A stretch of DNA of 64,000 nucleotides from Sphingobium sp. (lineage in GTDB: Bacteria; Pseudomonadota; Alphaproteobacteria; Sphingomonadales; Sphingomonadaceae): positions 62,001 to 126,000 of the forward strand of contig QFQF01000007.1 of NCBI GenBank assembly GCA_003248935.1, read 5' to 3'. The notes below the pieces were generated by a model. The model was not told the origin of the DNA, did no database searches, and saw only the letters and a program-made list of their open reading frames with translations. Positions 7,847 to 16,824 of this stretch are shown piece after piece. The first letter of the stretch is position 1. Each line of letters begins with the position of its first letter. The translations under genes were made by a program, and so were the position numbers.

Positions 7847-9718
7847 ATGAACAGATTTTTCCTTTCCGTGATCGCGCTGTCGGCGACGAGCCCGGCGCTC
7901 GCGCAGGCCGCCGATACCGGTCCAACCGAGGCGGGGGCGGACGATGCCATCGTCGTCACGGCCAGCCGCGTGACCACCGAAGCGCGCGAGATCGGCAGCG
8001 CCGTGACCGTCATCACCGCGCAGGATCTGGCCCGCAACCAGATCACCTTCCTGAAGGACGCGCTGCAGGACATCCCCGGCGTCATGGTCAACACCGACCG
8101 GCCGGGCGCTCTCAGCAACGTCAGCATCCGCGGATCGGCCAACAAGGACGTCCTGTGGTTGATCGACGGCATCGAACTGGGCGATCCCAGTTCGACCACG
8201 ACGCAGTTCCAGCCCACGCACCTGACCAGCCGTGACGTCGCGCGGATCGAGGTGCTGCGCGGCAACCAGAGTTCGCTCTACGGTTCCGACGCGGTGGGCG
8301 GCGTCATCAACGTCATCACCCAGCGCGCAACCGAGGAAGGTATCCGTTTCAATGCCGAGGGCGAGGGCGGCTCCTACGGCACCGCCAACGGCGGGGCGTC
8401 CGTGCTCGGCAAGACCGGCGCGCTCGACTTCCGCCTGACCGCCACCGGCTATCGCCAGGACGGCCCGTCGCTCACCGATCCGCGCACGGCGCGCAGCCCG
8501 GTGACGGAGGATGACGACTACTGGCGTTACGGCCTCTCCGGCCGCGTCGGCCTGCAGGCGACCGACACCGTGTCGTTCCAGATGATCGGCTTCTGGCAGA
8601 AGGCGTTCACCGACATGGACAACACCACGTCGGACAGCACCGATTATGTCCGGATGCGCGAATATGCGATCGCAGGCCAGGGCAGTTATCGCAGCATCGA
8701 CGGACAGTTCAAGGCGGACCTGACGGCCAGCCGCTACAACGCACGGCGCCTCTATTTCGGTACCTACAACAGCGCCGACGGCGATCTCTATAACGGGACG
8801 AAGGACGAGTTGACCCTCGCGCTGTCATACGGCGCGGAGGGGCCGGTCAGCCTGGCGGCTGGCGGCAATCTGGAGCGGGAGAAGACGACGCAGACGACAT
8901 TGTTCTCCGGCGACTTCCTGGCGAAGACCAACACCAAGTCCGCTTATGGCGAAATCGCTGTGCGCCCCGTGGCTGGCATGACGGTGACAGGCGCAGCGCG
9001 TGTCGACGATAACAGCCGCTTCGGCACGTTCGACACCTATCGCGGCACCTTCGCTTATGCGCTCGGCGCGTTGAAGCTGCGCGCCAGCTACGGCACGGGC
9101 GCGAAGGCACCGGGCCTCTACCAGCTGTTCGACCCGACCTACGGCAATCCGACGCTCCAGGTTGAGAAGAGCCGGGGCGGTGACCTCGGCTTCGACCTCG
9201 CGATCGAGGACGGGCTGTCGCTGGAGGCGACCTATTTCTTCGCCCGCAAGCGCAACGAGATCAATTTCGACGGCAGCCTGCCGCCGTTCGGCGGCTATGG
9301 CCAGTTCGGCCGCAGCCGCGCCGAAGGTATCGAACTCGGCGTCGTCGCGAAGCCGCTGCCGTGGCTGACGCTGCGCCAGACCTATACCTACACCGATCAC
9401 GAAACCGACGAGGATGAAGACGGCCTCTACACCAACAGCGGACGGCCGAAATATGCGGCGACATCGTCCGTCACGGTCGAGCCGGTGGAGCGCGCGTCGT
9501 TCACCGCCCGCGTGCGTTACCGCGACGGCGACGCCTCCGGCTTTGGCGGCGCGACGCAGCCCTACACCGTCGTCGACCTGCTCGGTTCCTACGGCATCAC
9601 CGACGGGATCGAGCTGTATGGCCGTGTCGTGAACCTGTTCGATAAATTCTATCAGGTCAGTTACGGCACACAGACGCTTGGCCTCAGCGCCTATGGCGGC
9701 GTGCGCCTCAGCTTCTGA
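7847..9718 (+). CDS. btuB: BtuB-type TonB-dependent cobalamin receptor
   Basis: A 623-residue outer-membrane receptor. Signal peptide (MNRFFLSVIALSATSPALAQ), TonB box-like IVVTA at 35-39, plug domain with LKDALQDIPGV, SIRGSANKDVLWLIDGIE and EVLRGNQSSLYGSDAVGGVINVI, then a beta barrel ending in aromatic F (YGGVRLSF). It should import cobalamin or cobinamide using TonB energy. The ATG at 7847 begins the signal peptide; GTG 7844 is possible. The cobalamin riboswitch upstream and cobO, btuFCD and cob genes downstream make B12 the likely ligand. Confidence 0.93.
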   Translation: MNRFFLSVIALSATSPALAQAADTGPTEAGADDAIVVTASRVTTEAREIGSAVTVITAQDLARNQITFLKDALQDIPGVMVNTDRPGALSNVSIRGSANKDVLWLIDGIELGDPSSTTTQFQPTHLTSRDVARIEVLRGNQSSLYGSDAVGGVINVITQRATEEGIRFNAEGEGGSYGTANGGASVLGKTGALDFRLTATGYRQDGPSLTDPRTARSPVTEDDDYWRYGLSGRVGLQATDTVSFQMIGFWQKAFTDMDNTTSDSTDYVRMREYAIAGQGSYRSIDGQFKADLTASRYNARRLYFGTYNSADGDLYNGTKDELTLALSYGAEGPVSLAAGGNLEREKTTQTTLFSGDFLAKTNTKSAYGEIAVRPVAGMTVTGAARVDDNSRFGTFDTYRGTFAYALGALKLRASYGTGAKAPGLYQLFDPTYGNPTLQVEKSRGGDLGFDLAIEDGLSLEATYFFARKRNEINFDGSLPPFGGYGQFGRSRAEGIELGVVAKPLPWLTLRQTYTYTDHETDEDEDGLYTNSGRPKYAATSSVTVEPVERASFTARVRYRDGDASGFGGATQPYTVVDLLGSYGITDGIELYGRVVNLFDKFYQVSYGTQTLGLSAYGGVRLSF

Positions 9719-9728
9719 ACCGAATGAC

Positions 9729-9757
9729 GGGGAGGCGGCGATGTCGCCTCCCCTTTT
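9729..9757 (+). terminator. Hairpin plus T-run between btuB and cobO
   Basis: GGGGAGGCG (9729-9737) and CGCCTCCCC (9745-9753) form a perfect 9-bp stem with a 7-base loop, followed by TTTT. It starts 10 bases after the btuB stop and ends 16 bases before cobO, so it may end or attenuate btuB transcripts. Confidence 0.7.
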
Positions 9758-9773
9758 CGCAAGGAGAATTGCG

Positions 9774-10379
9774 ATGGTCGAGCGTACCGATGAGCAGCAT
9801 GCCGAAAAGATGCGCAAGAAGCAGGTCGCACACGACCGGATCGTTGCGTCCAAGACGGTCGAGAAGGGTCTGCTGATCGTCCACACCGGCAAGGGCAAGG
9901 GCAAGACGACGGCGGCACTGGGCATGGTGCTGCGCGCCATCGGCCACGGCAAGAAGGTGGGCGTCGTCCAGTTCGTGAAGGGCGCGATGGCGACCGGCGA
10001 GAAAGTGGTGTTCGACGCCTTTCCCCACAATGTGACGTTCAAGGCGATGGGCGAGGGCTTCACCTGGGACACGCAGGACCGTGCCCGCGACATCGCCGTC
10101 GCACGCGAGGCGTGGGAGGAGGTGAAGCGGATGATCGCCGATCCCTCTTATGACATGGTGTTGGCGGACGAGCTCAACATCGTCCTGCGCTACGATTATC
10201 TCCCGCTCGATGAGGTGCTGGAGGTGCTGCGCGCGAAGCCGGATATGACGCATGTGATCGTCACCGGCCGCAACGCGCCCGAGGCGCTGGTCGAGGCGGC
10301 CGACCTCGCCACCGAGATGACCCTGCTGAAGCATCCGTTCCGTGGCGGCGTGAAGGCGCAGCCGGGCATCGAATTCTAG
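9774..10379 (+). CDS. cobO: Cob(I)alamin adenosyltransferase, CobA/CobO type
   Basis: A 201-residue cytoplasmic enzyme that transfers the 5'-deoxyadenosyl group of ATP to reduced corrinoids. The P-loop TGKGKGKTT is at 38-46; GVVQFVKGA and VLADELNIVLRYDYL are family motifs. Length is normal. AAGGAG at 9761 supports the ATG at 9774. It follows btuB after a hairpin and matches the role of activating imported corrinoid. Its TAG stop overlaps the stop of the convergent btuF gene within CTAG. Confidence 0.95.
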   Translation: MVERTDEQHAEKMRKKQVAHDRIVASKTVEKGLLIVHTGKGKGKTTAALGMVLRAIGHGKKVGVVQFVKGAMATGEKVVFDAFPHNVTFKAMGEGFTWDTQDRARDIAVAREAWEEVKRMIADPSYDMVLADELNIVLRYDYLPLDEVLEVLRAKPDMTHVIVTGRNAPEALVEAADLATEMTLLKHPFRGGVKAQPGIEF

Positions 10380-11254
10380 GGGCGGGCGATCCGGGGATGG
10401 GACGCTACCTGTTCGGCAAGGCTGCGCGCGGCCAGCACATAGGCGGGACCGCCGCAGACCGTCCACGCTTGCGGCAGGCGAATGCGGGGAATGGCGGCCA
10501 GCACCGGATGGTGCAGCATTTCCGTTCCCTGATCGGTCACGCGGTCGGTCGCGCTTTCGACAATCAGATAATCGGGCTTCGCCGCGACCAGCTCCTCGAG
10601 GCTGAGTTGCGAAAGCACGGGGCGGCCGAGTTTCCCGGCGAGGTTCACGAGCCCCGCCCGGTTCATCAGATCATCGACCAGCGTGCCGGTGCCGGTCAGA
10701 TAGCCGCGCCGCTGGTAATAAGCGGCGACACCGCGCCCCTTGCCCCGGGGCAAGGCGGCCAGTTCCCGATCCATCCGCGCGATCAGTGCCTCGCCCCGGT
10801 CGACATGACCAAGGGCGGCCGCGACCTTGCGCACCTGCACCACGATCTCCGCATAGCTTTCGGCCGGTTTCAGGTCGAGCGTCGCATAATGCTGGTCGGC
10901 GAGGGCCGACACGATGCTGCTGCGCCGGGCGGGCATGCCGACGATCAGGTCGGGGTTGATCGTCATCACCTCCTCCGCCGATCCGCGCAGCACGGGCAGG
11001 TCACGCACCTGCGCCGCCGCCGCCGACATGTCGGGATGGGTCGAGTAGCTGGTCAGCCCCGCGATCTGAGCCCGGTCGGCCAGCGCCAGCAGATACTGGT
11101 CGGCGCACAGGTTGAGCGAGATGATGCGGCGGGGATGCGCGGGTGCAGGCCTGTCGCCGTCCGGTCGCGCGAAGGCGATCGATCCCACCGCAACAGTCGC
11201 AGCGATTGCCAAGGCGCCCCAGCGGGCGATACGGGACGGAACATGACGCAGCAT
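10376..11254 (-). CDS. btuF: BtuF-type cobalamin-binding periplasmic protein
   Basis: A 292-residue ABC substrate-binding protein of the helical-backbone (BtuF/FhuD, class III) kind. An N-terminal hydrophobic segment (WGALAIAATVAVGSIAFA) is the export signal; no lipobox Cys was seen. Then come IISLNLCADQYLLALA, EEVMTINPDLIVG and LVAAKPDYLIVESA, typical of this fold. ATG 11254 is chosen; ATG 11269 is five codons upstream, and neither has a strong ribosome site. Divergent from btuCD, 75 bp away, it should deliver corrinoid to that transporter. Confidence 0.88.
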   Translation of the reverse strand: MLRHVPSRIARWGALAIAATVAVGSIAFARPDGDRPAPAHPRRIISLNLCADQYLLALADRAQIAGLTSYSTHPDMSAAAAQVRDLPVLRGSAEEVMTINPDLIVGMPARRSSIVSALADQHYATLDLKPAESYAEIVVQVRKVAAALGHVDRGEALIARMDRELAALPRGKGRGVAAYYQRRGYLTGTGTLVDDLMNRAGLVNLAGKLGRPVLSQLSLEELVAAKPDYLIVESATDRVTDQGTEMLHHPVLAAIPRIRLPQAWTVCGGPAYVLAARSLAEQVASHPRIARP

Positions 11255-11328
11255 CGGGCCGCATCTCATACAGGCCGATGGCCGGGACACAAGCATGGCC
11301 ATCGGGTGACCGGGAAAGGCCGTCGCGC

Positions 11329-12330
11329 ATGACCGCGCGCTTCGCATCGCGCCCTGCCCTGATCGCCGGGCTCACCCTCCTGCTGGTCGGCGCGGGCATC
11401 GCATCCCTGTTCCTGGGCACGGTACCGCTGTCGCCGGCGCGGATCATCGCCGGGCTTACCGGCCACGGCGACGCGATCACCGACGCCATATTGTTCGGCC
11501 TGCGGATGCCGCGCACCATCCTGGGGCTGATGATCGGCGCCGTCCTCGGCCTCGCCGGGGCCGCGCTTCAGGGCTATCTGCGCAATCCGCTGGCCGAACC
11601 CTCGGCCCTCGGTGCGTCCAACGCCGCCGCGCTGGGCGCTGTCGGCGCACTCTATTTCGGCCTGGCCGAACTGCATCCCGCCGTCCTGCCGTTGATGGCG
11701 ATCACCGGTGCACTCTTCGCCCTCATCCTCCTGTTCCTGCTGGCGGGCGCGTCCGAAAGTCCGCTGACCCTGATCCTGGCGGGCATCGCGGTCTCGACGC
11801 TGGCGCTTGCCGCGATCAGCCTGGCGCTGAACCTGTCGCCCAACCCGTTCGCGGCGATGGAGATCATGACCTGGCTGCTCGGATCGATCGAGAACCGGTC
11901 GATCGATCACGTATGGATCGCCCTGCCCTGCATCGTCGTCGGCGGCGCGCTGCTGCTGCTCGACGGGCGCGCACTCGATGCGCTGTCTCTGGGCGAGGAG
12001 GGCGCGCGGGCGCTCGGCGTCGACCTGCGCTGGACACGCCTGCGCCTGCTGCTGGGCGTCGCCATCGGCGTGGGCGGGGCGGTCGCCGTATCCGGATCGA
12101 TCGGCTTCGTCGGCCTGATCGTGCCGCACATCATCCGGCCCCTGACCGACCGCTCTCCGTCCGCCATCCTGATCCCGTCGGCGCTGGCCGGGGCGGCGCT
12201 GCTGACCCTGGCCGACATCGGCGTGCGCCTGATCCCCTCGACCAGCGAACTGAAGCTGGGCGTCGTCACCTCCTTCCTCGGCGTGCCCATCTTCCTCATC
12301 CACCTGATGCGGGAGCGGCGGCTGTGGTGA
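11329..12330 (+). CDS. btuC: BtuC-type ABC transporter permease (FecCD family)
   Basis: A 333-residue inner-membrane permease with about ten hydrophobic segments. FecCD-family motifs include LRMPRTILGLMIGAVLGLAGA, LRNPLAEPSALG, and late GFVGLIVPHIIRPLTD. It should form a homodimer channel for cobalamin with BtuD, fed by BtuF. The next gene begins inside its stop (GTGA), so the permease and ATPase are translationally coupled. The B12 assignment rests on context: iron-siderophore permeases belong to the same family, but all surrounding genes concern cobalamin. Confidence 0.88.
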   Translation: MTARFASRPALIAGLTLLLVGAGIASLFLGTVPLSPARIIAGLTGHGDAITDAILFGLRMPRTILGLMIGAVLGLAGAALQGYLRNPLAEPSALGASNAAALGAVGALYFGLAELHPAVLPLMAITGALFALILLFLLAGASESPLTLILAGIAVSTLALAAISLALNLSPNPFAAMEIMTWLLGSIENRSIDHVWIALPCIVVGGALLLLDGRALDALSLGEEGARALGVDLRWTRLRLLLGVAIGVGGAVAVSGSIGFVGLIVPHIIRPLTDRSPSAILIPSALAGAALLTLADIGVRLIPSTSELKLGVVTSFLGVPIFLIHLMRERRLW

Positions 12331-13100
12331 CGATCCACGTGGAAAGCGCACGCCTGCGCATCGGCCGCAGGGACGTGCTGCGCGGCATCGACCTGTCGCT
12401 GGCGGCGGGAACGCTGACCGGCATCGTCGGCCCCAACGGCGCGGGCAAGTCGACCCTGCTACGCGCGATACTCGGCCTCGCGCGGCTGGAGGGGGGGCGC
12501 GTGCTGCTGGACGGCGCGCCGATCACGGCGATGAAGCGCGCCGCCATCGCCCGCAGGATCGCCTATCTGCCGCAGGGCCAGACGCTGCACTGGCCGCTGG
12601 GCGTCGAACGCCTCGTAGCGCTTGGCCGGTTGCCGCATCTTGGCCCCATGTCACGCCTGACGCCGGGCGACACCGCCGCGATCGAGGAAGCGCTGGAACG
12701 CGCTGACGCAGTGTCGCTGCGCAGCCGGATCGCCACGGAGCTGTCCGGCGGCGAAAGGGCGCGCGTGCTGCTGGCCCGCGCGCTCGCGGTCGGCGCCCCC
12801 GCCTTGCTGGCGGACGAGCCGCTCGCCTCTCTCGATCCCGGGCATCAGATCGACGTCATGGCCCTGCTGCGGCAGGAGGCCGACAGGGGCGGTCTGGTTG
12901 TCACGGTGCTGCACGACCTCACCATGGCGGCGCGCTATTGTGATCGGCTGATCCTGATCGACGAGGGCCGCTGTGTCGCGGACGGCGCCCCGATGGACGT
13001 ACTGACGCCCGAACGGCTCGCCGCCGTCTATGGCATCCACGCCTTCATCGACGCGTCGGGAACCGCGCCGATGATCGTACCGACAGAGAGAGGCCGATGA
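12327..13100 (+). CDS. btuD: BtuD-type ABC transporter ATPase
   Basis: A 257-residue ATP-binding subunit. Walker A GPNGAGKS at 35-42, signature LSGGERARV, Walker B LLADEPLASLD and switch His (VLHDLTMAARYCD) are all present, so it should be active. The GTG at 12327 overlaps the btuC stop; another GTG lies one codon upstream. It powers cobalamin import with BtuC. The next gene starts inside its stop (ATGA). The sequence resembles FecE/BtuD ATPases generally; B12 specificity comes from context. Confidence 0.88.
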   Translation: MTIHVESARLRIGRRDVLRGIDLSLAAGTLTGIVGPNGAGKSTLLRAILGLARLEGGRVLLDGAPITAMKRAAIARRIAYLPQGQTLHWPLGVERLVALGRLPHLGPMSRLTPGDTAAIEEALERADAVSLRSRIATELSGGERARVLLARALAVGAPALLADEPLASLDPGHQIDVMALLRQEADRGGLVVTVLHDLTMAARYCDRLILIDEGRCVADGAPMDVLTPERLAAVYGIHAFIDASGTAPMIVPTERGR

Positions 13101-13510
13101 TGCTGCGCAAGGTGAACGACGGACCGGCGGTGGTCGCCTGCAACACCTGCCGCCATTCGGCCGAGGCGCGGGACGATGCGGACGGCGTACGCGGCGGCGC
13201 CCGGCTGGTCGAGGCGCTCCAGGCTGTGAAGGCCTCCGACCCGCGTTATGACGATGTCGCGGTTCAGGACATGCCGTGCCTTTTCGCCTGTACCGCGCAT
13301 TGCACCGTGCACCTGCGCGCGCCGGACAAGGTCGGCTATGTCCTCGGCCGGTTCACGCCGGACGAGGATGCCGCCCGCGCGATCCTCGATTATGCCGTCC
13401 AATATGCGCATAGCGAACATGGCCGCGTGCCGTTCAGGGACTGGCCACAGGGTGTGAAGGGCCATTTCATCACCCGGACGCCACCGCCGGGTTTCGTCGT
13501 CGACGAGTGA
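13097..13510 (+). CDS. DUF1636 Cys-rich protein in the B12 operon
   Basis: A 137-residue protein of no known function, resembling DUF1636 (predicted metal-binding). Five cysteines are grouped as C15-x2-C18 near the N-terminus and C61-x3-C65-x3-C69 in the middle (MPCLFACTAHC). The order CxxC, then CxxxC before a short hydrophobic strand, recalls thioredoxin-like [2Fe-2S] ferredoxins, which is my inference. It is coupled to btuD by ATGA and is 4 bp from cobT, so it is expressed with uptake and assembly genes. Possible jobs are corrinoid reduction or cobalt handling; neither is shown by the sequence. Confidence 0.75.
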   Translation: MMLRKVNDGPAVVACNTCRHSAEARDDADGVRGGARLVEALQAVKASDPRYDDVAVQDMPCLFACTAHCTVHLRAPDKVGYVLGRFTPDEDAARAILDYAVQYAHSEHGRVPFRDWPQGVKGHFITRTPPPGFVVDE

Positions 13511-13514
13511 GGGA

Positions 13515-14540
13515 ATGAGCAAGACCGTGATGCAATTCCGCGATAAGGCGTCCTTCCTTTCCGCTCTGGCCACCTTGCCCGAGCCCGATGCCGAGGCACG
13601 CGCCGCCGCCGCCGCACGACAGACGGTACTGACCAAGCCGGCCGGATCGCTGGGGCGGCTGGAGGACATCGCCCTTTTCATGGCAGGCTGGCAGGGCACG
13701 GCCCGCCCGGCGATCACGCGCGGGCGCACAGCGATCTTCGCGGGTAATCACGGCGTCACCGTACACGGCGTTAGCGCCTTTCCCCCGGCCGTCACCGCGC
13801 AGATGGTCGCGAACTTCGAGGCGGGCGGCGCGGCGATCAACGCCCTTGCACACGCGGCGGGCCTCGAACTCAGCGTCACCGCGCTCGACCTCGACCGGCC
13901 GACAGGCGATTTCACCGTCGGCCCGGCGATGAGTGAGGAGGAGTGCCTGTTGGCGCTCAACGCCGGTGCCGCAGCGGTCGACCCTGCGCTCGACCTGCTG
14001 ACCGTCGGCGAGATGGGGATCGGCAATTCGACGACGGCGGCGATGCTGTGCGCCTTCAGCTTCGACGAAGACGCAACCGTCTGGGTCGGACGCGGAACCG
14101 GTGTCGACGACGCAGGCCTTGCGCGCAAGGCGGCCGTGATCGAGCGCGGCCGCGCCTGCCACGCCGCATCCCCCCGCGATCCTTTCGAGATACTGGCGCG
14201 CATCGGCGGTCGGGAGATCGCCGCCATCGCCGGCGCGGTGCTGGCGGCGCGACACCATCGCGTACCCGTCGTGCTGGACGGGTTCATCAGCTGCGCGGCG
14301 CTGGCGCCTCTGGCGCTGACGGTGCCGGGCATCGTCGATCATTGTCTGGCGGGCCACTGTTCGGTTGAACCCGGCCATGCGCGCCTGCTCGAACGGCTTG
14401 GCCTTTCGCCATTGCTGCGGCTCGACATGCGGCTTGGCGAGGGCAGCGGGGCTGCGGTCGCCGTCAACATCATCCGCTCCGCGCTTGCCGCGCATGACGG
14501 CATGGCGACCTTCGCCGAAGCCGGGGTATCGGACCGATAG
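13515..14540 (+). CDS. cobT: Nicotinate-nucleotide-dimethylbenzimidazole phosphoribosyltransferase
   Basis: A 341-residue enzyme that makes alpha-ribazole phosphate from nicotinate mononucleotide and the lower-ligand base. Characteristic stretches are LTKPAGSLGRLEDIA, FAGNHGVTVHGVSAFP, GEMGIGNSTTAA and, near the end, LGEGSGA, whose Glu is the catalytic base in known CobT. Length is normal. It starts the late-assembly run, just after the DUF1636 gene, and abuts cobC with no gap. Confidence 0.96.
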   Translation: MSKTVMQFRDKASFLSALATLPEPDAEARAAAAARQTVLTKPAGSLGRLEDIALFMAGWQGTARPAITRGRTAIFAGNHGVTVHGVSAFPPAVTAQMVANFEAGGAAINALAHAAGLELSVTALDLDRPTGDFTVGPAMSEEECLLALNAGAAAVDPALDLLTVGEMGIGNSTTAAMLCAFSFDEDATVWVGRGTGVDDAGLARKAAVIERGRACHAASPRDPFEILARIGGREIAAIAGAVLAARHHRVPVVLDGFISCAALAPLALTVPGIVDHCLAGHCSVEPGHARLLERLGLSPLLRLDMRLGEGSGAAVAVNIIRSALAAHDGMATFAEAGVSDR

Positions 14541-15110
14541 ATGCCCGGCACCGTCCTCCACCTGCTGCGCCACGGTGAGACCGTGCTGCCCGGACGGATG
14601 ACGGGACGGACGGACACCATGCCGACCGCCGAAGGCATTGCCCGGTGCGTGGTGCAGGCCGATGGCCTGTCGTTCGAACGGATCGTCAGTTCCGACCTCG
14701 TCCGCGCGCGCGCCGCAGCGGAAGCGATCGGCAAGGCGCATAGCCGCATAGTCGAAGTCGACCCTCGCTGGCGCGAACTCGACTTCGGGGAGTGGGATGG
14801 GAAGCCCGCCGACGCCGTTGATCCCGATGCCCTCGGCCGCTTCTGGTCGGACCCGGACAGCTGTCCGCCGCCCCGCGGCGAATGCTGGTCGGCGCTGGCT
14901 GCGCGTGTCGGGGAAGCGCTGGATGCGCTGGACGAACGGCCTACATTGGTCGTCGCCCATGGTGGCGCGATGCGGGCGGCGCTGTCCGTGTTGCTCGGCT
15001 TCGCGCAGCCGCAGCTCTGGGCCTTCGCCCTGCCCTGTGCCGCACGCCTGTCGCTGGAGATCTGGCCGGGACCGGCGCCTCGTGCGCAAATCACGGGACT
15101 GGCCGCATGA
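14541..15110 (+). CDS. cobC: Alpha-ribazole phosphatase (histidine phosphatase)
   Basis: A 189-residue histidine phosphatase. The N-terminal LLRHGETV carries the phospho-accepting His and its RHG motif; VVAHGGAMRA supplies the second catalytic His, and WRELDFGEWDG is typical of CobC. It should remove the phosphate from alpha-ribazole phosphate made by CobT. Starting on the base after the cobT stop and overlapping cobS by ATGA, it is embedded in the nucleotide-loop assembly set. The fold is shared with phosphoglycerate mutases, but context decides. Confidence 0.9.
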   Translation: MPGTVLHLLRHGETVLPGRMTGRTDTMPTAEGIARCVVQADGLSFERIVSSDLVRARAAAEAIGKAHSRIVEVDPRWRELDFGEWDGKPADAVDPDALGRFWSDPDSCPPPRGECWSALAARVGEALDALDERPTLVVAHGGAMRAALSVLLGFAQPQLWAFALPCAARLSLEIWPGPAPRAQITGLAA

Positions 15111-15832
15111 AGGGTCTGATCCTCGCACTCCAGTTCCTCACGCGCCTGCCCCTGCCCCGGATCGATGCGGATGCGGCCGATTTCGCCGCGTCGATGCGCT
15201 GGTTTCCGGCGGCCGGGCTGATCGTCGGCCTGCTGGTCGCGGGAGGCGCCCGGCTGGGCGTGACGATCGATGCATGGACCGGCGCCCTCTTCGCGCTGGC
15301 AACATGGGTGCTGGTGACCGGCGCACTGCATCTCGACGGCCTTGCCGACATTACCGATGCGGCGGGCGCGGCGCACAAGGGACGAGAGAGGTTGCTGGCT
15401 GTCCTGTCGGACCCGCATGTCGGCGGCTTCGGCGTGGTCGCCGTCGCGCTCCAGCTGATCGCGAAGCTGGTGCTGCTCCATGGACTGCTGGCCAACGACG
15501 TGTCGGTTGCGGCGCTGGCCCTCGTACCCGCCATCGCGCGCGTCGGACCGATTGCCTGGACACTGTGGCTGCCGCCGCTGCATGAGGGCCTGGCCGCACG
15601 CTTCCGCCCGGCGGCGCGCAGCATGCATCTTGTCCTGTGGACTGCGATCCTTTGCGCGGCCGCCTTGTGGTGCGCGCCCGCGCTGCTGGTCGCCATCCTG
15701 CTTGTCCCGCTCTGGGCGTGGCGGGTGCGGCGCACCATCGGCGGAATTTCGGGCGATGGCCATGGCGCGGGCATCGAACTGGTCGAGACCGGCCTCTTGC
15801 TGGCGCTGCTCATCGGCGCGCACAGCACATGA
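15107..15832 (+). CDS. cobS: Adenosylcobinamide-GDP ribazoletransferase (cobalamin synthase)
   Basis: A 241-residue integral membrane enzyme joining adenosylcobinamide-GDP to alpha-ribazole, the last step to cobalamin (phosphate). The early LQFLTRLPLP and the acidic TGALHLDGLADITDA are family signatures; several hydrophobic segments follow. Start at 15107 overlaps the cobC stop (ATGA) and its own stop overlaps the next start, so it is coupled on both sides. Confidence 0.95.
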   Translation: MKGLILALQFLTRLPLPRIDADAADFAASMRWFPAAGLIVGLLVAGGARLGVTIDAWTGALFALATWVLVTGALHLDGLADITDAAGAAHKGRERLLAVLSDPHVGGFGVVAVALQLIAKLVLLHGLLANDVSVAALALVPAIARVGPIAWTLWLPPLHEGLAARFRPAARSMHLVLWTAILCAAALWCAPALLVAILLVPLWAWRVRRTIGGISGDGHGAGIELVETGLLLALLIGAHST

Positions 15833-16824
15833 ACCCCTGGACCGGCCATGGCGGGCGACTGGCGGCGGCGCGCGCCGCCTATGGCGACACTCACGCACCG
15901 TGGATCGACCTGTCGACCGGGATCAACCCGCATGGATGGTCCGGCGCGCACAGCGTGGCGATCGACTGGCGCGCGCTCCCGGACGAAGCTGCGCTCGCCG
16001 GACTGGAGCACGCCGCCGCCGCATATTTCGGCATAGCCCCCGAGCATCTCTGTGCCCTGCCGGGGACCGAGATCGGCCTGCGCCTGCTCGGCACGCTCCT
16101 GCCCCGGCCGGCCCGGCATGTCGTGCCAAGCTATGGCACGCACGCGGCGATGATGGCGGACAGCGTGCCGGTCCCCTACACGACGCTGGCGGACGGTGCG
16201 CCCGGCACCACGATCCTCGCCAACCCCAACAATCCCGATGGCCGCCTGACCGGCCGCGCGGAGATGGCCGCGCTGCTTGACCGCACGCAATCGGCAGGGG
16301 GCTGGCTGGTCGTCGACGAGGCGTTCGCGGACGTCCATCCCGAAGCGAGCATCGCCGGCCGGGTCGGCGAAGCCACTCCCCTCATACTGTTCCGATCGTT
16401 CGGCAAGTTCTTCGGTCTCGCCGGGCTTCGCCTGGGTTTTATCGCCGGGCCAGCCACCATCATCGCGCGCGTGCGCGCCATGCTCGGTGCATGGCCGCTC
16501 TCAACCGCCGCCATTGCGATCGGTACGGCCGCCTATGCTGACGCGGACTGGATCGCACGGATGCGGATGCACCTGTCCGGCGAAGCCGACGCACTCGACG
16601 CCGTGCTGCTCCGCCATGGGCTGTCACCGCTGGGTATCTGTCCGCTGTTCCGGCTGGTCGAGACGGGGGATGCGAAGGCTCTGTTCGATCATCTGGCGCG
16701 CCGGGCCATCCTCACCCGGCCGTTCGACCATGACCCGCATTGGCTCCGCATCGGCCTGCCCGCCAACGCCAAAGCGCTGACACGGCTGGATGATGCCCTC
16801 GGGCAGGCAGTGCACAGTGGCTGA
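15829..16824 (+). CDS. cobD: L-threonine-O-3-phosphate decarboxylase (PLP enzyme)
   Basis: A 331-residue fold-type I PLP enzyme related to histidinol-phosphate aminotransferase. DLSTGINPHGW at the N-terminus, NPNNPDGRLT, DEAFAD and the PLP-lysine region FRSFGKFFGLAGLRLGF are seen. In B12 synthesis it makes (R)-1-amino-2-propanol phosphate, the linker used by CbiB. It is called CobD in Salmonella and CobC in Pseudomonas. It overlaps cobS by ATGA and cbiB by 8 bases; this context separates it from true aminotransferases. Confidence 0.93.
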   Translation: MNPWTGHGGRLAAARAAYGDTHAPWIDLSTGINPHGWSGAHSVAIDWRALPDEAALAGLEHAAAAYFGIAPEHLCALPGTEIGLRLLGTLLPRPARHVVPSYGTHAAMMADSVPVPYTTLADGAPGTTILANPNNPDGRLTGRAEMAALLDRTQSAGGWLVVDEAFADVHPEASIAGRVGEATPLILFRSFGKFFGLAGLRLGFIAGPATIIARVRAMLGAWPLSTAAIAIGTAAYADADWIARMRMHLSGEADALDAVLLRHGLSPLGICPLFRLVETGDAKALFDHLARRAILTRPFDHDPHWLRIGLPANAKALTRLDDALGQAVHSG

